DNA from: Chrysemys picta bellii
Taxonomy: Eukaryota > Chordata > Testudines > Emydidae
DNA: 64,000 nucleotides
Reading direction: 5' to 3'
Assembly (NCBI RefSeq): GCF_011386835.1
Contig: NC_088801.1
Location: forward strand, 15,610,824-15,674,823
The position numbers and the translations under genes were made by a program. Positions 46,148 to 58,664 of this stretch are shown here, in pieces. The notes under the pieces are model-generated. The model ran no database searches, was not told where the DNA came from, and was given only the letters and a program-made list of their open reading frames with translations. Each line of letters starts with the position of its first letter. Position 1 is the first letter of the stretch.

Positions 46148-46611
46148 ATAGAATCATAGAATCATAGAATATCAGAGTTGGAAGGGACCTCAAGAGGTCA
46201 TCTAGTCCAACCCCCTGCTCAAAGCAGGACCAATTCCCAGCTAAATCATCCCAGCCAGGGCTTTGTCAAGCCGGGCCTTAAAAACCTCCAAGGAAGGAGA
46301 CTCCACCACCTCCCTAGGTAACGCATTCCAGTGTTTCACCACCCTCCTAGTGAAATAGTTTTTCCTGATATCCAACCTGGACCTCCCCCACTGCAACTTG
46401 AGACCATTGCTCCTTGTTCTGTCGTCTGCCACCACTGAGAACAGCCGAGCTCCATCCTCTTTAGAACCCCCCTTCAGGTAGTTGAAGGCTGCTATCAAAT
46501 CCCCCCTCATTCTTCTCTTCTGGAGACTAAACAATCCCAGTTCCCTCAGCCTCTCCTCATAAGTCATGTGCTCCAGACCCCTAATCATTTTTGTTGCCCT
46601 CCGCTGGCAGA
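46148..46611 (-). mobile_element. CR1 LINE, young 5'-truncated copy
   Basis: The 3' end shows the CR1 terminal repeat 'tcatagaatcatagaa' on the plus strand, then the 3' UTR ('ggaagggacctcaagaggtc'), then the ORF2 C-terminus. An uninterrupted 115-codon frame (46588 to 46241) encodes [18 protein letters not shown] and [20 protein letters not shown]. The open frame and tidy 3' end suggest this is among the youngest CR1 copies here. Truncated near 46611, as is common for CR1. Confidence 0.85.
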
Positions 46612-46619
46612 GCAGCCTT

Positions 46620-47495
46620 CAGCGCACTCCGATGTACTGGCCCAGATCTTGGCCACCTAGCTCACATGGCTTTAATGGGGCTGAACAAATTGAGAAAAGT
46701 AGAATTCCGTCCACTCTGTGTAAATTGTACTCTGGTTTATGCTGCACAATTTCTATGTGGGCAGAAAAAGCACATGTGATCAGTGTAGTATATGGGAAAA
46801 GAAGTGTTTCCAAGTCTTAGTGACAATAAGCCTCCCAACAAATTAGTGTCTCACCTAAAACATCTTTTGCCTTTTAGTTCAGCAAGTGAACTATCACTTT
46901 ATCCATCAACTCTCCAAATTCCCAAAAGAATTTTTACTGTATTTGTCAGCGTGCAGTTCACTGAAATCCCAAAGCTTCTGTCTGTTCTCCTCTAGCATAC
47001 TCCGACTGGGACAGTACACTGGGCAAACGCCATGAAGTGATTTCCATTCCTTCAAAGTGAAGAACTAGAGTCTTTTTCCAATAGTTTGAAAAAAAGAGCA
47101 ACACATTACTTCTGTACAGCTGAAGTGTTGTTACTGTACTTTCCATATGAGCATTAATGTGAGAGTTCCAGAGAACTTTAGGCTCATTCAAAGCCCATTG
47201 AAATCAATGGAAAGGTTCCCACTGACTTCAATAGGCTTTGAACCCAGCCCTTTGATAATCACTGTGACTTTTTATTTTGAAACTACCTTTTAAGATTACT
47301 TACAATAAGAAATGGGTCTGGGTTTGCAACTGAAATTAAACTAAGGCCCTGACTCAACAAAAAGCATGTGCCAGACTTTAAGTCACTGGAACTAAGAACG
47401 TACTTAAAATTTGGCATATGTTTAGATACCTTGCTGAATCATAACCTGTTAGAAGCAACTCACAGAAATCCTTGAGTGCTCTTCCCCAAATCTGA
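46620..47495. other. No gene seen
   Basis: AT-rich, with one foldback repeat (47187-47243). Confidence 0.45.
47187..47243. repeat. Short foldback repeat
   Basis: 'ttcaaagcccattgaaatca' pairs imperfectly with 'gacttcaataggctttgaac'. Confidence 0.6.
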
Positions 47496-47511
47496 CATAA
47501 CTAGAGTTTTT

Positions 47512-47726
47512 CAAAAACAACAAGGAGTCTGGTGGCACCTTAAAGACTAACAGATTTATTTGGGCATAAGCTTTCGTGAGTAAAAACCTCACTTCTTCGG
47601 ATGCATCCGAAGAAGTGAGGTTTTTACTCACGAAAGCTTATGCCCAAATAAATCTGTTAGTCTTTAAGGTGCCACCAGACTCCTTGTTGTTTTTGTAGAT
47701 ACAGACTAACACGGCTACCCCCTGAT
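47512..47726 (+). mobile_element. Palindromic Penelope-like tail insertion 2
   Basis: Perfect arms 47512-47603 and 47604-47695 (92 bp each) with the same 'ggatgcatcc' centre as insertion 1, then the tail 'gatacagactaacacggcta' ending 'ccccctgat'. Flanked by a 12-bp direct repeat 'actagagttttt' at 47500-47511 and 47727-47738. The arm sequence differs from insertion 1 at many positions (a different subfamily), yet the architecture is the same. Confidence 0.8.
47607..47645 (+). ncRNA. Hammerhead-ribozyme-like motif
   Basis: 'ccgaaga', a stem II 'gtgag...ctcac' with a 'gttttta' loop, 'gaaa', 'gcttatgc' and then 'cc'. Stem II keeps its pairing although its bases differ from the copies at 35068 and 36770. 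The mirror copy is on the minus strand at 47562-47600. The base after the minimal stem III is C where the UH dinucleotide would begin, so this copy may not cleave. Confidence 0.45.
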
Positions 47727-47739
47727 ACTAGAGTTTTTC

Positions 47740-48505
47740 AAAGTTTATTAAATTGATAAGGCCTATATAACCTCAGTGAGTTTTAAGTGTAAATATATGG
47801 AAAACAGTTAATCATAAAGGTCAACATTTTTTACATTAACAGCTTACTAGAAATTAATCACCTCTTTTCAGGCCTACCCATTCACCCAGAGGGATTCCTA
47901 ATATATTTGTTTTGCCTTGTAAAATAATGAGTTGAGATCTAGGTGACAGGTCATATTGGAAATTTCTGTTTTATCCCTTCAAAACATCTATCTCAATGCT
48001 CATTCTATTGGGTATTTTCCATATTAGTCACCATATTTAATCCTATAACTGAAGGTTTCATTATTTATGGTCTCTAACAGAAGTTAGCAATTTCATGCTG
48101 TAAGCATTTTTAAATTATTCCATATTGTAAATGTCACTTCATTCACATGAAGAGAGTCACATAAATTAGATGGTCTAGTTCTTGAGCAGTACTTGGTGAA
48201 AATAATATTTTCACCTCTGGAGATGAGAGTTGAACTTCTGAGACATGTTGCTGGCATCTTTTAAAACTTCATAATTTTGGAAGAAAAATGTAAAGGGTTG
48301 GTGCGTGCAGTGCAGAAACAACAAATGTCACGACACAAACTAATCAGAGCAGAGAAGATTATTTTAGTGAATAATTATTTCTATTAGGGTAGTGGCTAAA
48401 AGCCGCAACTCAGATTGGAACCCATTTGTGCTAAAGACTGTATAACCAAGTAGCAAAAGTCAAATGAACTTGCAAGCTAAATGGACAAGACAAAAAGGGG
48501 TAAGA
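47740..48505. other. No gene seen
   Basis: AT-rich, unassigned. Confidence 0.45.
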
Positions 48506-48509
48506 AAGG

Positions 48510-48690
48510 TGGGATATTATCCCATTTTACAGATAGGGAACACAGAGCCTCAAAGGTTAGATGCCTAAGTACCTTGGAGGAGCTTGACCAGAGAGATTAA
48601 GTGACGATCACACAGGAGATTTGTGGTAGAACTGAAACCAGCTTTCTGGGTGCCTGTTCAATTCCTGAACCACAAGACCATATAAGGCTG
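48510..48690 (-). repeat. MIR-like SINE
   Basis: 'tatcccattttacagatagg', 'acagagcctcaaaggtt' and 'gattaagtgacgatcacaca' are the reverse complement of the MIR body. Confidence 0.65.
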
Positions 48691-48915
48691 CAGAGATAAT
48701 ATTAATCTCTTGCCACTGAACCAAGTCTTGGTCGAGTTTTATTATATTTTTAAAAATTAAATAGTACATTTGATAAGCAGCTCTAATACTACAGGGCTCA
48801 CACCAGTGCAATCAATGAAATTACCTTGGCAAAAAAATGGAGTGCCACATTGGAGACACAGGCCACTGTTATGACTTTTCCTATGCAACCAAGTGCAAAT
48901 GTCACTTGAAATGGA

Positions 48916-49018
48916 GGTTCTGATTCTCCTGTCATTTACACCGGTGTAACCCAGAAGTAACTCCACTGAAGTCACTGGGGTAATATAGGGGTGAAATTGG
49001 TGTTAAGAGAATCAGACC
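48916..49018. repeat. Short foldback repeat
   Basis: 'ggttctgattctcctg' and 'aagagaatcagacc' are inverted ends of about 14 bp. The core has 'tttacaccggtgtaac' and 'taactccactgaagtcactg', typical of this family. Confidence 0.65.
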
Positions 49019-49024
49019 CAAAGT

Positions 49025-49865
49025 CTGTAACGTCGAGGCTCACAATAGCACCTTTTTTCAAAGGGAGGCACAAGCGTTGCTGCTACCCAGTCTTCTAGTA
49101 AAGTAGCTGATTTCAATAAGAGATGGCATAATGTTGTTAGGATCTCGGCCACATCAGTCTCAAGGTTCTACAGAACTCTTGGATGTCAACCAGCTGATCC
49201 TGGGGACATGTTGCTCTTTAATTTATAAATTTGTCACAGCACCCATTCCTTTGAAATGTCCATCTCTGACAGGACCGTTTCTGTACTACCTGAAAAGTAG
49301 TGTCAGGGTTGCGAGTGGGTTGAGTCCTGAGCCCATCCATCTTCATCATCAAGATATAAGCTCAGGATTTTTGTTGATTTTTTTATTAAATGGATTTACT
49401 TTACTGTAGTCCACTAACAACGAATTGAGCTGTTTACCGCCCTTTCAGTGCCAAACCCTCTTTCAGTCCAAACGCCCCTTGTGCTCATTCTGCCTGGAGC
49501 TTCTCTCCTTTTCAGACAGAAATATCATGGACGGATGCCATGTACAGGTTAGTGCTCAGTTCTTTGGAAGCATATTACATAAATCAGCTGTTCCCTAACT
49601 CTTTCCCCTCCTCAGCTGGCCATGGTTCCATTGCAGGCAGAGCTGAGTTCACACAGAGGGTTTTGCAGAGGAGCTGCAGTAGTGAAGATGCTATCGCAAT
49701 TTTTTCCGTCTTCCCCAGTTTCCGTGCTGTTATGCCCGTTAGCAAGGCAAAGGAATGAAGAGCATATGGACCCAAATACATTTTAATGCACCTTTCTGAA
49801 TGTGCTACACCTTTAAATATCTGCACCTATGCCCCCCCCCATACCACAGTATATAAGCACCGTGT
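49025..49865. other. No gene seen
   Basis: Short frames only. A C-run lies near 49830. Confidence 0.45.
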
Positions 49866-49869
49866 GCTC

Positions 49870-50110
49870 ATTAATTAATGTGTCCTCACAATACCCCCAT
49901 GAGATGGGGAAACATTAACGGATGAAGACCTCAGATAAGGATCTGAGCTAAATCCCCCTAAGTCTACAGGAGACATTCCATTGACTTCACTGGGCTTTCA
50001 AGGAGTCCCTCTGTGGTTTACCTGAGGTCAAACAGTAAGTCTGTGTCAGACCTGGGAACTGATCTTACATCTCTAGAGTCCCAATCCATTACCTTTACCA
50101 TGAGCCCATG
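49870..50110 (-). repeat. MIR-like SINE, diverged
   Basis: 'cacaatacccccatgagatg' and 'cctgaggtcaaacagtaagt' then 'cagacctgggaactgatctt' follow the reverse MIR order with a diverged middle. Confidence 0.5.
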
Positions 50111-50114
50111 CTTC

Positions 50115-53100
50115 TATCTTGCACTGTATTCTCTTACTCAGTCATTACAAATTAGTATCTTGTGAATTACTATTGTTATCCTTTTCTTAATTAAAAAAAA
50201 CAATTTTCATTTTTCAAATATCCATCATTGCCATGAAGAGCTTTCTCGTGTAGCAATAGCAATGGATACAACACTGCATTCATTTTGGCGTAACATCAGC
50301 AGCACATCTATCATATTCTGTATTGGTGGTACCAGAGTCGTCTTTAAACTCAGCAGAGGTTATTGTGATGTGATATGCAGCTCTTTAATAGTCATGTGTG
50401 TCAGCTAATACATTGCAGCATATAGTCTTAGCCATTTAAATGGGACACTGGTAATTTGGACAATCAATTTAGTTGGACAACCTCAGCGAAAGAATTTTTA
50501 CTCCCATTAAATTGAATGCGTTCTTTTGCTTTAATGGAACAATTGTAATTGCTCAAGCCACTTTGTTGGGATATTTTTTCAGCCTTAATTGCCCTGTCAT
50601 TTACAATTAGGGATGTTAATACGGCTGTTAAATGTCACAAATAGCTTACAGCTTTTGCTCTCCGCCTGGCTCTCACTGTAGCAATCAGGAACTGTCCAGC
50701 TATATGTTGTTTTTTAAATGTTTTGATAGGTTTTAAACTATGTTCAATGGCACATTAATCAATTTTATGCTGTAATAAAGGGCATATAAAACATGACCAA
50801 GCTGCAGTTGAATGAACTAAGCTTCAGGGACATTTGGTGGTCATGCGTGGTAACATTTGTACAGACTTCCTTTACATAAGGTGGTAGGTTAAATGGAACA
50901 AAACTGAATCCAGTACGGCAGCCCTAATAAGTCACTTTTTCTAGACCTGGAAGCCAGAAATAAGTCTCAAAACCTAGTCTCCCACCCCAATCTTTGTGGA
51001 CATACACTCAACAACTGATATTCAGGAGGATTAGCAAATACCTCTAGCTAGCAGAGAGACATTTCATATTTTACACACATTTTTCTTACTGTAATGAATT
51101 CTTTTTCTTCCTTTCAGCGGAATGACCAGTTGCAGATCCAGACTTTGATATTTTTTGACACCAGAGGGCAGCACCAATAGGGTGGGCTAAGCGAGGGCAT
51201 TGCCTACACAGTCAGTTCAAAGTAAATACACTTCTGTAATTGCTGGAGTCATGCTCAGCTTATGTGGGGTTTCAACTATGTGAGCTGGAACATGGTTCAG
51301 AAGATAAAATCAATGTTTTTGTGGGACTGAGGCATGGAGTACGATACCATTTAATTGTCTCCAGGCAATTCATAATAATACCAAAGGGTCAGAGATGGAC
51401 TGAAAACATCAAAAAGCTCTCACGAAGTCCCTCCTCAGAGAAAAATCTAAAACCTAAATGGGAGCTAACTAAAAATTGAGTAGTGCTGTTAGCTCCAATA
51501 GCTTTTAGGCATTTAGCTGTAGAAAGCATCAGCCAGTACCCCTATAAAGTTACCCTTGAAGATGACCATTATAGTATACGTTGAATCGCTTTCTTAGTTG
51601 CTTGGTAGGTATATTTTTATAATGCAGTTTTGTACTTTAGTGTTTTGTGATACATCCTTCTTATCTTCCCAGGGTTCCATTCTCACACTCTGACAGCCAC
51701 AGAGAAACTAAGAATGACATGTTGAACAGCTATTAATTAATTCACTTTTGTTTAAGTTAGCAATTCAGGTGGGTTAGACTTTAAGATTTATATTCCAAGA
51801 TAATATTTCACCTTAAAAAACATGTTGATCACTCAATTTATTTAGTTTGAAGTCTCCCAGGCCTCAAGTTGACTCTATTATTTGTAAAAATACAACTCTA
51901 AATTGAATTACCAGGAGAGGGTTTGTTTGTATTTTTAACTCTCTTTATGGAGTGAAAGGGTCTGTTACGGTATAACCTTAATCCATCAGTTCTTTAGTAC
52001 AGCAAGTGTGGTGCACAGGGATTTTTCTGTCTCTGATATAGTAGAAGACTGACAAACACAGACACTTACTGACAGGATCCTAAGGCTCTTAACTTTATGA
52101 CACTTACATAAAAAGCTCTCATGTACCACACCCTGTTAGAGGTTAACAACTAACTGTCTAGGGGGCTTGGAACCCTACAGCCATCCATGTATGGATTCCC
52201 AATTTGCCCTCCCCAAAGGTACTGAAGCCAATAACAGTATAAGGAGCATTATAAGGTTCCTCAGTGAAGTCAGAGTTAGAATAGAAAGAATTATGGGCCA
52301 GATTTTGCTTGCAATTACACCCAAAGCAACTCTACAGACTTCAGCTGAATTACTCTGGATTTAGATTAATATCATTATTTGCACTTCAGTACTGCTCAGA
52401 GGCCCCAGTCTGATTCACACACACTGTAAAAGCAAGTCCATGTCACAAAGAGTTTATGGTCTAATTTAAGACAAAAATGCACCAAGTTGGTGTGGAAAGG
52501 GAAGAGGAGGACAATGTTGACAGGAAGGCCAGGTTATACACACTGGCTACATGCACTATTTGCAAGTTTGAGAGATGTTTTGTTTACAGTGTCTCTCTCA
52601 CCCCTTATGTTCGGTGGGAAATGGGGAGGAAGAAGAGGTTTGTGCCCCCTGCACAAGAGGGTCGTTGGTTGGGGAGCCCAGGTCCTCCTGCTCCATTGGG
52701 TTACAATTCAGGGCTCTATGAAAGGCAGAGGTAGTAAAAACTCCAGAGTGCTTTGAGGCTGCCTCCCTGGGCCACTTCCTACCACCTATTTGCCCAGTTC
52801 TGGGCATGGTCAAAAGCCTCTCAAATGATCCATCAGATGTTAGAATGCGGGTTCCCTAGTCCTAGGAAAGGGCTACTCCGCCCCTCCCCCCAGGGCCAGG
52901 GGTAGCTGCGGCTTGCAGACCTTTCACCTGCAGCCAGGATTTTTTGCTCCCATAGGGACAGCCTCTGCAAGAGCTCCACTTATTGTACAAGGTGTGTAAC
53001 CTCTCCTTTCTTTGTTCATAGTTTCAAGACCCTTTTCAGCCAGCACTTAGCCCAAAAGCTCTCTCTCACTAGGTTTTTTCCTCAAGGCCACATTCCCAGT

Positions 53101-53320
53101 GTTTGTTCTGGCTGTGCCCTTGGCTTTCTGCTGCAGCCCTCTCAGCTTCTATGGTATTTTTCCTGCTTTACAGACACGTTGCTACAATACAAACAAGCCC
53201 CCTGTGTTTGTTATCATATCACAGTGAACCCCCCACAGGTCCACAGGTTCCTAGGCCAGCCTGTGACTTTGTTTTGGGTGAGACCTCCATTTTTTCATAA
53301 AAAAGCTTAATAGTTTCTTA
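50115..53320. other. No gene seen
   Basis: AT-rich to about 52400 and then mixed. The overlapping frames at 52477-52813 have no recognised domain. A GC-richer segment at 52840-53230 could be an old LTR, without definable ends. Confidence 0.4.
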
Positions 53321-53329
53321 CATTTAGCC

Positions 53330-53935
53330 CGGGGTGGGCAAGCTACAGCCCAGGGGCTGCATCCAGCCCTCCAGACGTTTTAATCTGGCTGCCGTCGGGG
53401 AGCAGGGTCCGGGTTCCTATGTGTAGAGGCAGCCAGGGGGTCTGCACACTGCCCCCACCCCACGCGCTGCCCCTGCAGCTCCCATTGGCCAGGAACTGTG
53501 GCCAATGGAAGCTGCGGGGCAGTGCCTGCAGACAGGGCAGGGTGTAGAGCCACCTGTTTGCACCGCTGCATAGGAGCGGGAGAGTGGCCATGCCATTGCT
53601 TCTGGGAACTTCTTGAGGTAAGCGCCTTCCAGCGCCTGCACTCCTGACCCCCCCTCCCACATCCCAACCCCCTGCCCCAGCCCTGATCCCCCTCCCGTTC
53701 TCTGAACCCCTCAGTCCCAGACCGGAGCATGCTCCTGAACCCCCAAACCCTCATTCCCATCCCAGAGCCTGCACCCCCAGCGGGAGCCCTCCCCCGAACC
53801 CCAACTGCCTGCCCCAGCCCAGAGCTCCCTCCCACACCCTGAATTCCTCATTTCTGGCCCCACCCCAGAGCCCACACCCCCCAGCTGGAGCCTGCACCCC
53901 AACCTCCAATTTTGTGAGCATTCATGGCCCGCCAT
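53330..53935. mobile_element. hAT-like GC-rich element, one end missing
   Basis: 'cccggggtgggcaagctaca' at the left resembles hAT ends of the CAGGGGTGGGCAAACT type, but the matching right terminus is absent. The sequence stops being recognisable after 'cattcatggcccgccataca'. The right half (about 53640-53900) is a C-rich minisatellite with units like 'cagagcctgcacccc'. All overlapping minus-strand frames (up to 160 codons) are composition-driven and not genes. Confidence 0.5.
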
Positions 53936-53939
53936 ACAA

Positions 53940-55425
53940 GCGCTCCAATGAACGTGGAACTGTCCTTTACCTTCCTGATGGATGAGCACAGTGGCAGTCC
54001 TCTTTGTTTTACGGACCCTACATTGGACTTCTTGAGGTCTGGTGCCTTTAGTGCATTCCCAGTTAAAGTTGCTTGTCTCAAATTCACACTACCAGTTTGC
54101 CAGGGTTGGATTTGCTGACCATCATAACACATTGCCAGGTGCCTTTCTTCACCAAAGCAGTTGATTAATACTGTGTCAAAAGTGAAAAGGAGGGGATGAG
54201 GGGGCAGAGTTTGTGATGGATGGGTCTGGATGAAAAGGTGGATGGTTGCTGTTTGTTCTTGTTCCAGGCAGTACACTTGTATTGTTTTAAGGTATGTAAA
54301 TCTAGCCACATGCTGCAGAGGTGGGCACATTAATCACTGTACAAATATACCACTTTGGATGTGTGTGTTTTTATAAACCCATTATGCATGAAATGATAAA
54401 GCCAATCCCCTTCCCAAATATTATTTAACCCCAAGTAAACTGAAATGTACATACAATTCTGATGTGATTAGGAGTAAGCTTATGGGGCAAATGGAATGGT
54501 ACAAAATATAAATACAGTCTGCAGCTTTTCAGAGTGGGTTAATATGCTATGATTGTTTCATATGTTAACAACAATTAACATGATAGTTATTTACCTTTTG
54601 CAATCCTCTTTAACATAGAAAGTAGAAACAAAGCCAAAAAGGAACAGTGCAGGCTCAGTCTGACTAAACTGTATAATTAATTATGTTTTCCCTACTAAAC
54701 CTGTTAAAAGAATATTGCAAAGCCAAGCCTCGAAGAACTTGTCCACATGCATTATGTTTCGGTCTTTATTTACATGATCAACTGGTGTAAATTTGTGTAG
54801 CTCCGCTGACTTTAATGGAAGTATTACAACAGCAGGGAAGTTATGCATTTCACACCTATTCTGAATGTAGCTCGCTATAGTTTCCATAGGAACCCTACCT
54901 TATAAATTGCCCAAGTTGGTCAGTGGACAGTGAATGAAAGAGCTTTTCAGTGTTTGCATTTTATTCTCACTATTAACTCTGTAGGGCTTCACCGCATCAA
55001 CGCTATAATGTCCAACATTGCAGTGAATGACTAAAGAGCCTGCTGCACGCCTGCATTGTTCCTACATAAACTATTCTTCCTTCTTCAACCCCAAGAAGCA
55101 TAATGAATAAGATGGGGCTCGTATGTCGAGCATGTAAATAAAGACCACTGCAAGGCATACTAACCAGTTAAGGTTGTACAGGTATGGCCTAATTTTAGCC
55201 TTTTGTGTGTTTCTGTATGACTCACTCTGCAACCCTTAATATTGTTTTTAAACTATGTAAGTTCTGAGCTTTTTTAAAAAAAAGAAACAACAAATAAATA
55301 ACAAAAGAAGACACAATTCCATTACAGGGAGTTGTTTTCTAGAAGGAAGTGGAATGTTGTGTTGTCTGCTCAATGAGTGAAGAACTTTCTGTCTCACAAT
55401 TTTGAGCCGTGTCCCATTCAATGAA
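53940..55425. other. No gene seen
   Basis: AT-rich; no repeat assigned. Confidence 0.45.
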
Positions 55426-55432
55426 CATATAT

Positions 55433-56095
55433 TGTATGGGGAGATTTTGGCAAACCAGTAAAGTGCCTGAAACCACTATGGCTTATTGCTAAAAGCAGCC
55501 AACTCAGCAGGCCATGAAGTGGCCATGTAGCAAACTCAGCTTGACCAAGGCAGGAGGGGAGGGAGTTTTGAGTGCCACAGAAAGGGCAGCTTGACTCCAC
55601 CTCCTTCCTGATAAGAATTGTGTTGAAGTTGCTGATACATGCATTTTAGAAGAGCAGGAATGTCTATTGGGGCCTCAAGGCTGCAAACTCTGGGAAAACC
55701 CCATACCTGATTAATCAATCATCAGAAGGAAGCCTCTTGCTTGACCATTGAAACTACTTGCTTAACAAGTTTTCTTTAAGGGACATGGCATTCTATTACT
55801 AATGTATAAATAAGGGGGTAAAGTTTGAGGTAGTGGGACTCTTCAGGACTGGACTCTCCCTCTGGATGCATCTTGTGTTCCCCGCCAGCACATGGGCTGC
55901 CGCTGTGCCACTCGAGAGCCACACTCAGCTTTGGGAATTATCAAGGGTTGGGGGTGTTTTACTAACTTGTTGTGGATGTGTGTAAGTGCTTGAGACTAAG
56001 TAAAGTTTAGCTTTAAGTGAAAGCACTCTCGTGTTGTTCTGTTTGTGCCAGCCATCAGGTTGGACGGCCGTGTCTCACCTGATTTATTTCCTGAC
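55433..56095 (+). mobile_element. ERV-like solo LTR candidate
   Basis: Proposed from 'tgtatggggagattttggc' to 'tttatttcctgaca', giving TG...CA ends. It contains a TATA-like 'tataaataag' (about 55806). Its distal third shares motif order with the LTR-like segment ending at 16582. No clear target duplication was found, and no internal retroviral genes lie beside it. Confidence 0.45.
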
Positions 56096-56099
56096 ACCT

Positions 56100-58430
56100 C
56101 CTCGCATAGAGTAAAAGTTACCAAGAGCTTTGGGTTGAAACAACCCCAGGTAACAATATTACTGTATAACAAAGAAGGCAACCTTCTCATTTCACTCTCA
56201 CTGTACTGCATTGAGGTAGGTAGTACACCCTCTACCCAATGCTGTTTCTACAAATGCAGGGTGAGGTTCCAATATCCTTACTCCTATTGAATAGCATCTT
56301 ACTCTACAGATAGTCCCATTAAGTGAAGAAGACTGTGAGTGTGAAGTATGGTGCTACCCAATATTAGTAACAGACTCTAGTCCATATGCAGTTACGTGAT
56401 ATATCTGTGTAACTGTGCTCTTGGTTATGTTCCAAGTTCTTTTGTAAGGTAAGTGTAAGAATAGCTAAGGATTTTCTCTCAGTGGGAACACAGCTGGATT
56501 CCTTTGGGAAAAGCTTTCTGATCAGATAGCCCTGATGGCTGTTTTACTCTTTCCTTTAATAATGCTGCTCCCAGCTCAATTCCAGAGCCGTGTGCTTGAA
56601 CCATATATTTGGCTGCTAAATCCAGGCTGTGCAGTGCAGCATGAGCACAAATACCCATTTTTAATGCCCGGAAAGCCTGGTCAAATGTTTGTCCATTCCA
56701 CTTTTTTTTCATTGATTCTGCCTTGATTAATTAATGCAAGGAGCGCTGCTTGTGTTCAAACACGTAGCATAAACCTCCTCCGTCACCTTATAACACCCAA
56801 AAGCAGCTTATTTGTGTCTTCTTTCAAAGATAACTTGAACATTTTCTATGTGAGGTGTCATAGACCTCCTTCTGGTATGTATCGCCAGTATTTATCCTCA
56901 TTGTGCCTCCCTAAACCTTCCTTTGGGCATATTGTTATCCTCACTTATTGGAACCCTGGACTACTTTTTCTAATTGCTCAAGATGCTCAGCGCAGGTGGT
57001 ACTATAAATGACCATGTTGTTCAAATGGGCTGCTGCCTACAATTTGCAGTCCATCAAAAATACCCATTAACCTCTGGAATGTAGCCAGTGCTCCATGTAG
57101 TCAAAAAGGAAGGACAGTGAACTGGTGGAAATCATTTGTAATTTTAAATGCAATGTATTCCTTTTACTGCTGCGACAATGGCACTTGCCAGTAACTTTAA
57201 CCCTTGACATAAGTGACTTAGGCAGAGTTTATGTAGCAGTTTCTATTTTTTAATCACTTTATCCATTTAAAGTATGGTAGTCAGATCAAATGTTAATACT
57301 GGATTGGAAACCTATACAGAATTATATTGCTTTATCCTTCTCTGGTACCAAAGCTATTGGGCTAGTCCAGATTATTTTGAAGGTTTATTTCTCCCGTATC
57401 AAGCATTGCCTACACTTCCTCTTGTAAGGCTACTGTCACATTCAGTAGTATGCAATTACACTGTTTATTAATTTGAGTGAAGTCTTTTGAAATGAGAGCA
57501 TTGCATTACCATGGTTCTCCTTTCTATCACCACAAACAATCATACATACCTTGACACGCTTTACCCTATGGATCTTTTCCATTTGATTCTGTAATGTCCA
57601 GGAAAAAGGTGCACTACACCATCTCTGAACTACACTAGTCCATTTCTGTATCATCACATCTTCCAGAATTTCCAGTACCATCAGCTTCCTCCAGGATTCC
57701 ACCTTAGGTTCTATCCATTTGTGAGGCGTATTACATTCCAGAGCTGATTGGCGAGCTTACTAGCAGGCACAGCTACTTCATCTGTCTTCCTTAAAAATTC
57801 GGAATGGCTCTGCCATTTTATCAAAAGCTTACCCTCTTGAATGTTAACAGGAGCAAAACATATGCCATGGTATAAAGTCTCTCTCTTGCTTTGGGGTTAT
57901 ATTTGGCCTTCCAATTTCTCTGGACCATTTTGCAGTTTGTGGGCCAATTATTTCATTTCTGCCAGTTGGTCTTTCATCTGGAGTACATAGCTAGCCACTC
58001 ACTCCAATGGTTTGATCAAACACCTTAGATTTTTGGGGGGATAGATAAACAAGGATTTCTGCAGGGCCATCTCTGTGTGGGTGATGGGTGTTATTTTTAG
58101 CCTTCTTATACACAGTTCCTGATGTAGGCATTGCATAATTTGAATGTAAAATTAGTCTCCTTTTAACCTCCTCAGCTACACAAGAGGACAATTGCACTAA
58201 GTGACTTAGTACCTGGTGGCTTTTTATGTTTCTGGGGGACAAATCCCTGGGTATAGGGTAAAGCATAGATGTTTACCACCAAAATTCAGTGACCTTCCAA
58301 TCAAATTCATTCTAAGAGAATCTTGAAGTCTGGCTGTTCAAGAGAATGGTATTCAGTTTCTGGATAAGCTAAGAAGGATCTACAGCTTATCTATATTGGG
58401 TACCTATAATGGCCTCGTTACCATAGTATC
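56100..58430. other. No gene seen
   Basis: AT-rich, only short frames, no assigned repeat. Confidence 0.45.
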
Positions 58431-58439
58431 TATGAACTT

Positions 58440-58660
58440 CTCTTTAATTTATTAATCCTCGCAACTCCCCTGGGAGATAGGGAAGTGCCCTTGCCCCCAT
58501 CTTACAGATGAAGAACAACCTAGACCCTCAAAGGTAATTTAGGCATCTAACTTCCATTGAATACCTTTGAGAATCTAGGCCTAAGTGACTTGCCCAATGT
58601 TACACAGGAAGTCTGTAGCAGACCAAGGGTTAAACCCAGGTCTCTGAAGACCTAGGGCCA
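58440..58660 (-). repeat. MIR-like SINE
   Basis: 'cgcaactcccctgggagata', 'ccccatcttacagatgaaga' and 'aagtgacttgcccaatgtta' are reverse MIR landmarks. Confidence 0.65.
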
Positions 58661-58664
58661 TTGT

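Noticed and set aside
53343..54330. Minus-strand frames of 81-160 codons
   Set aside because: They lie largely in the C-rich minisatellite of the hAT-like element. No domain or splice context supports a gene.
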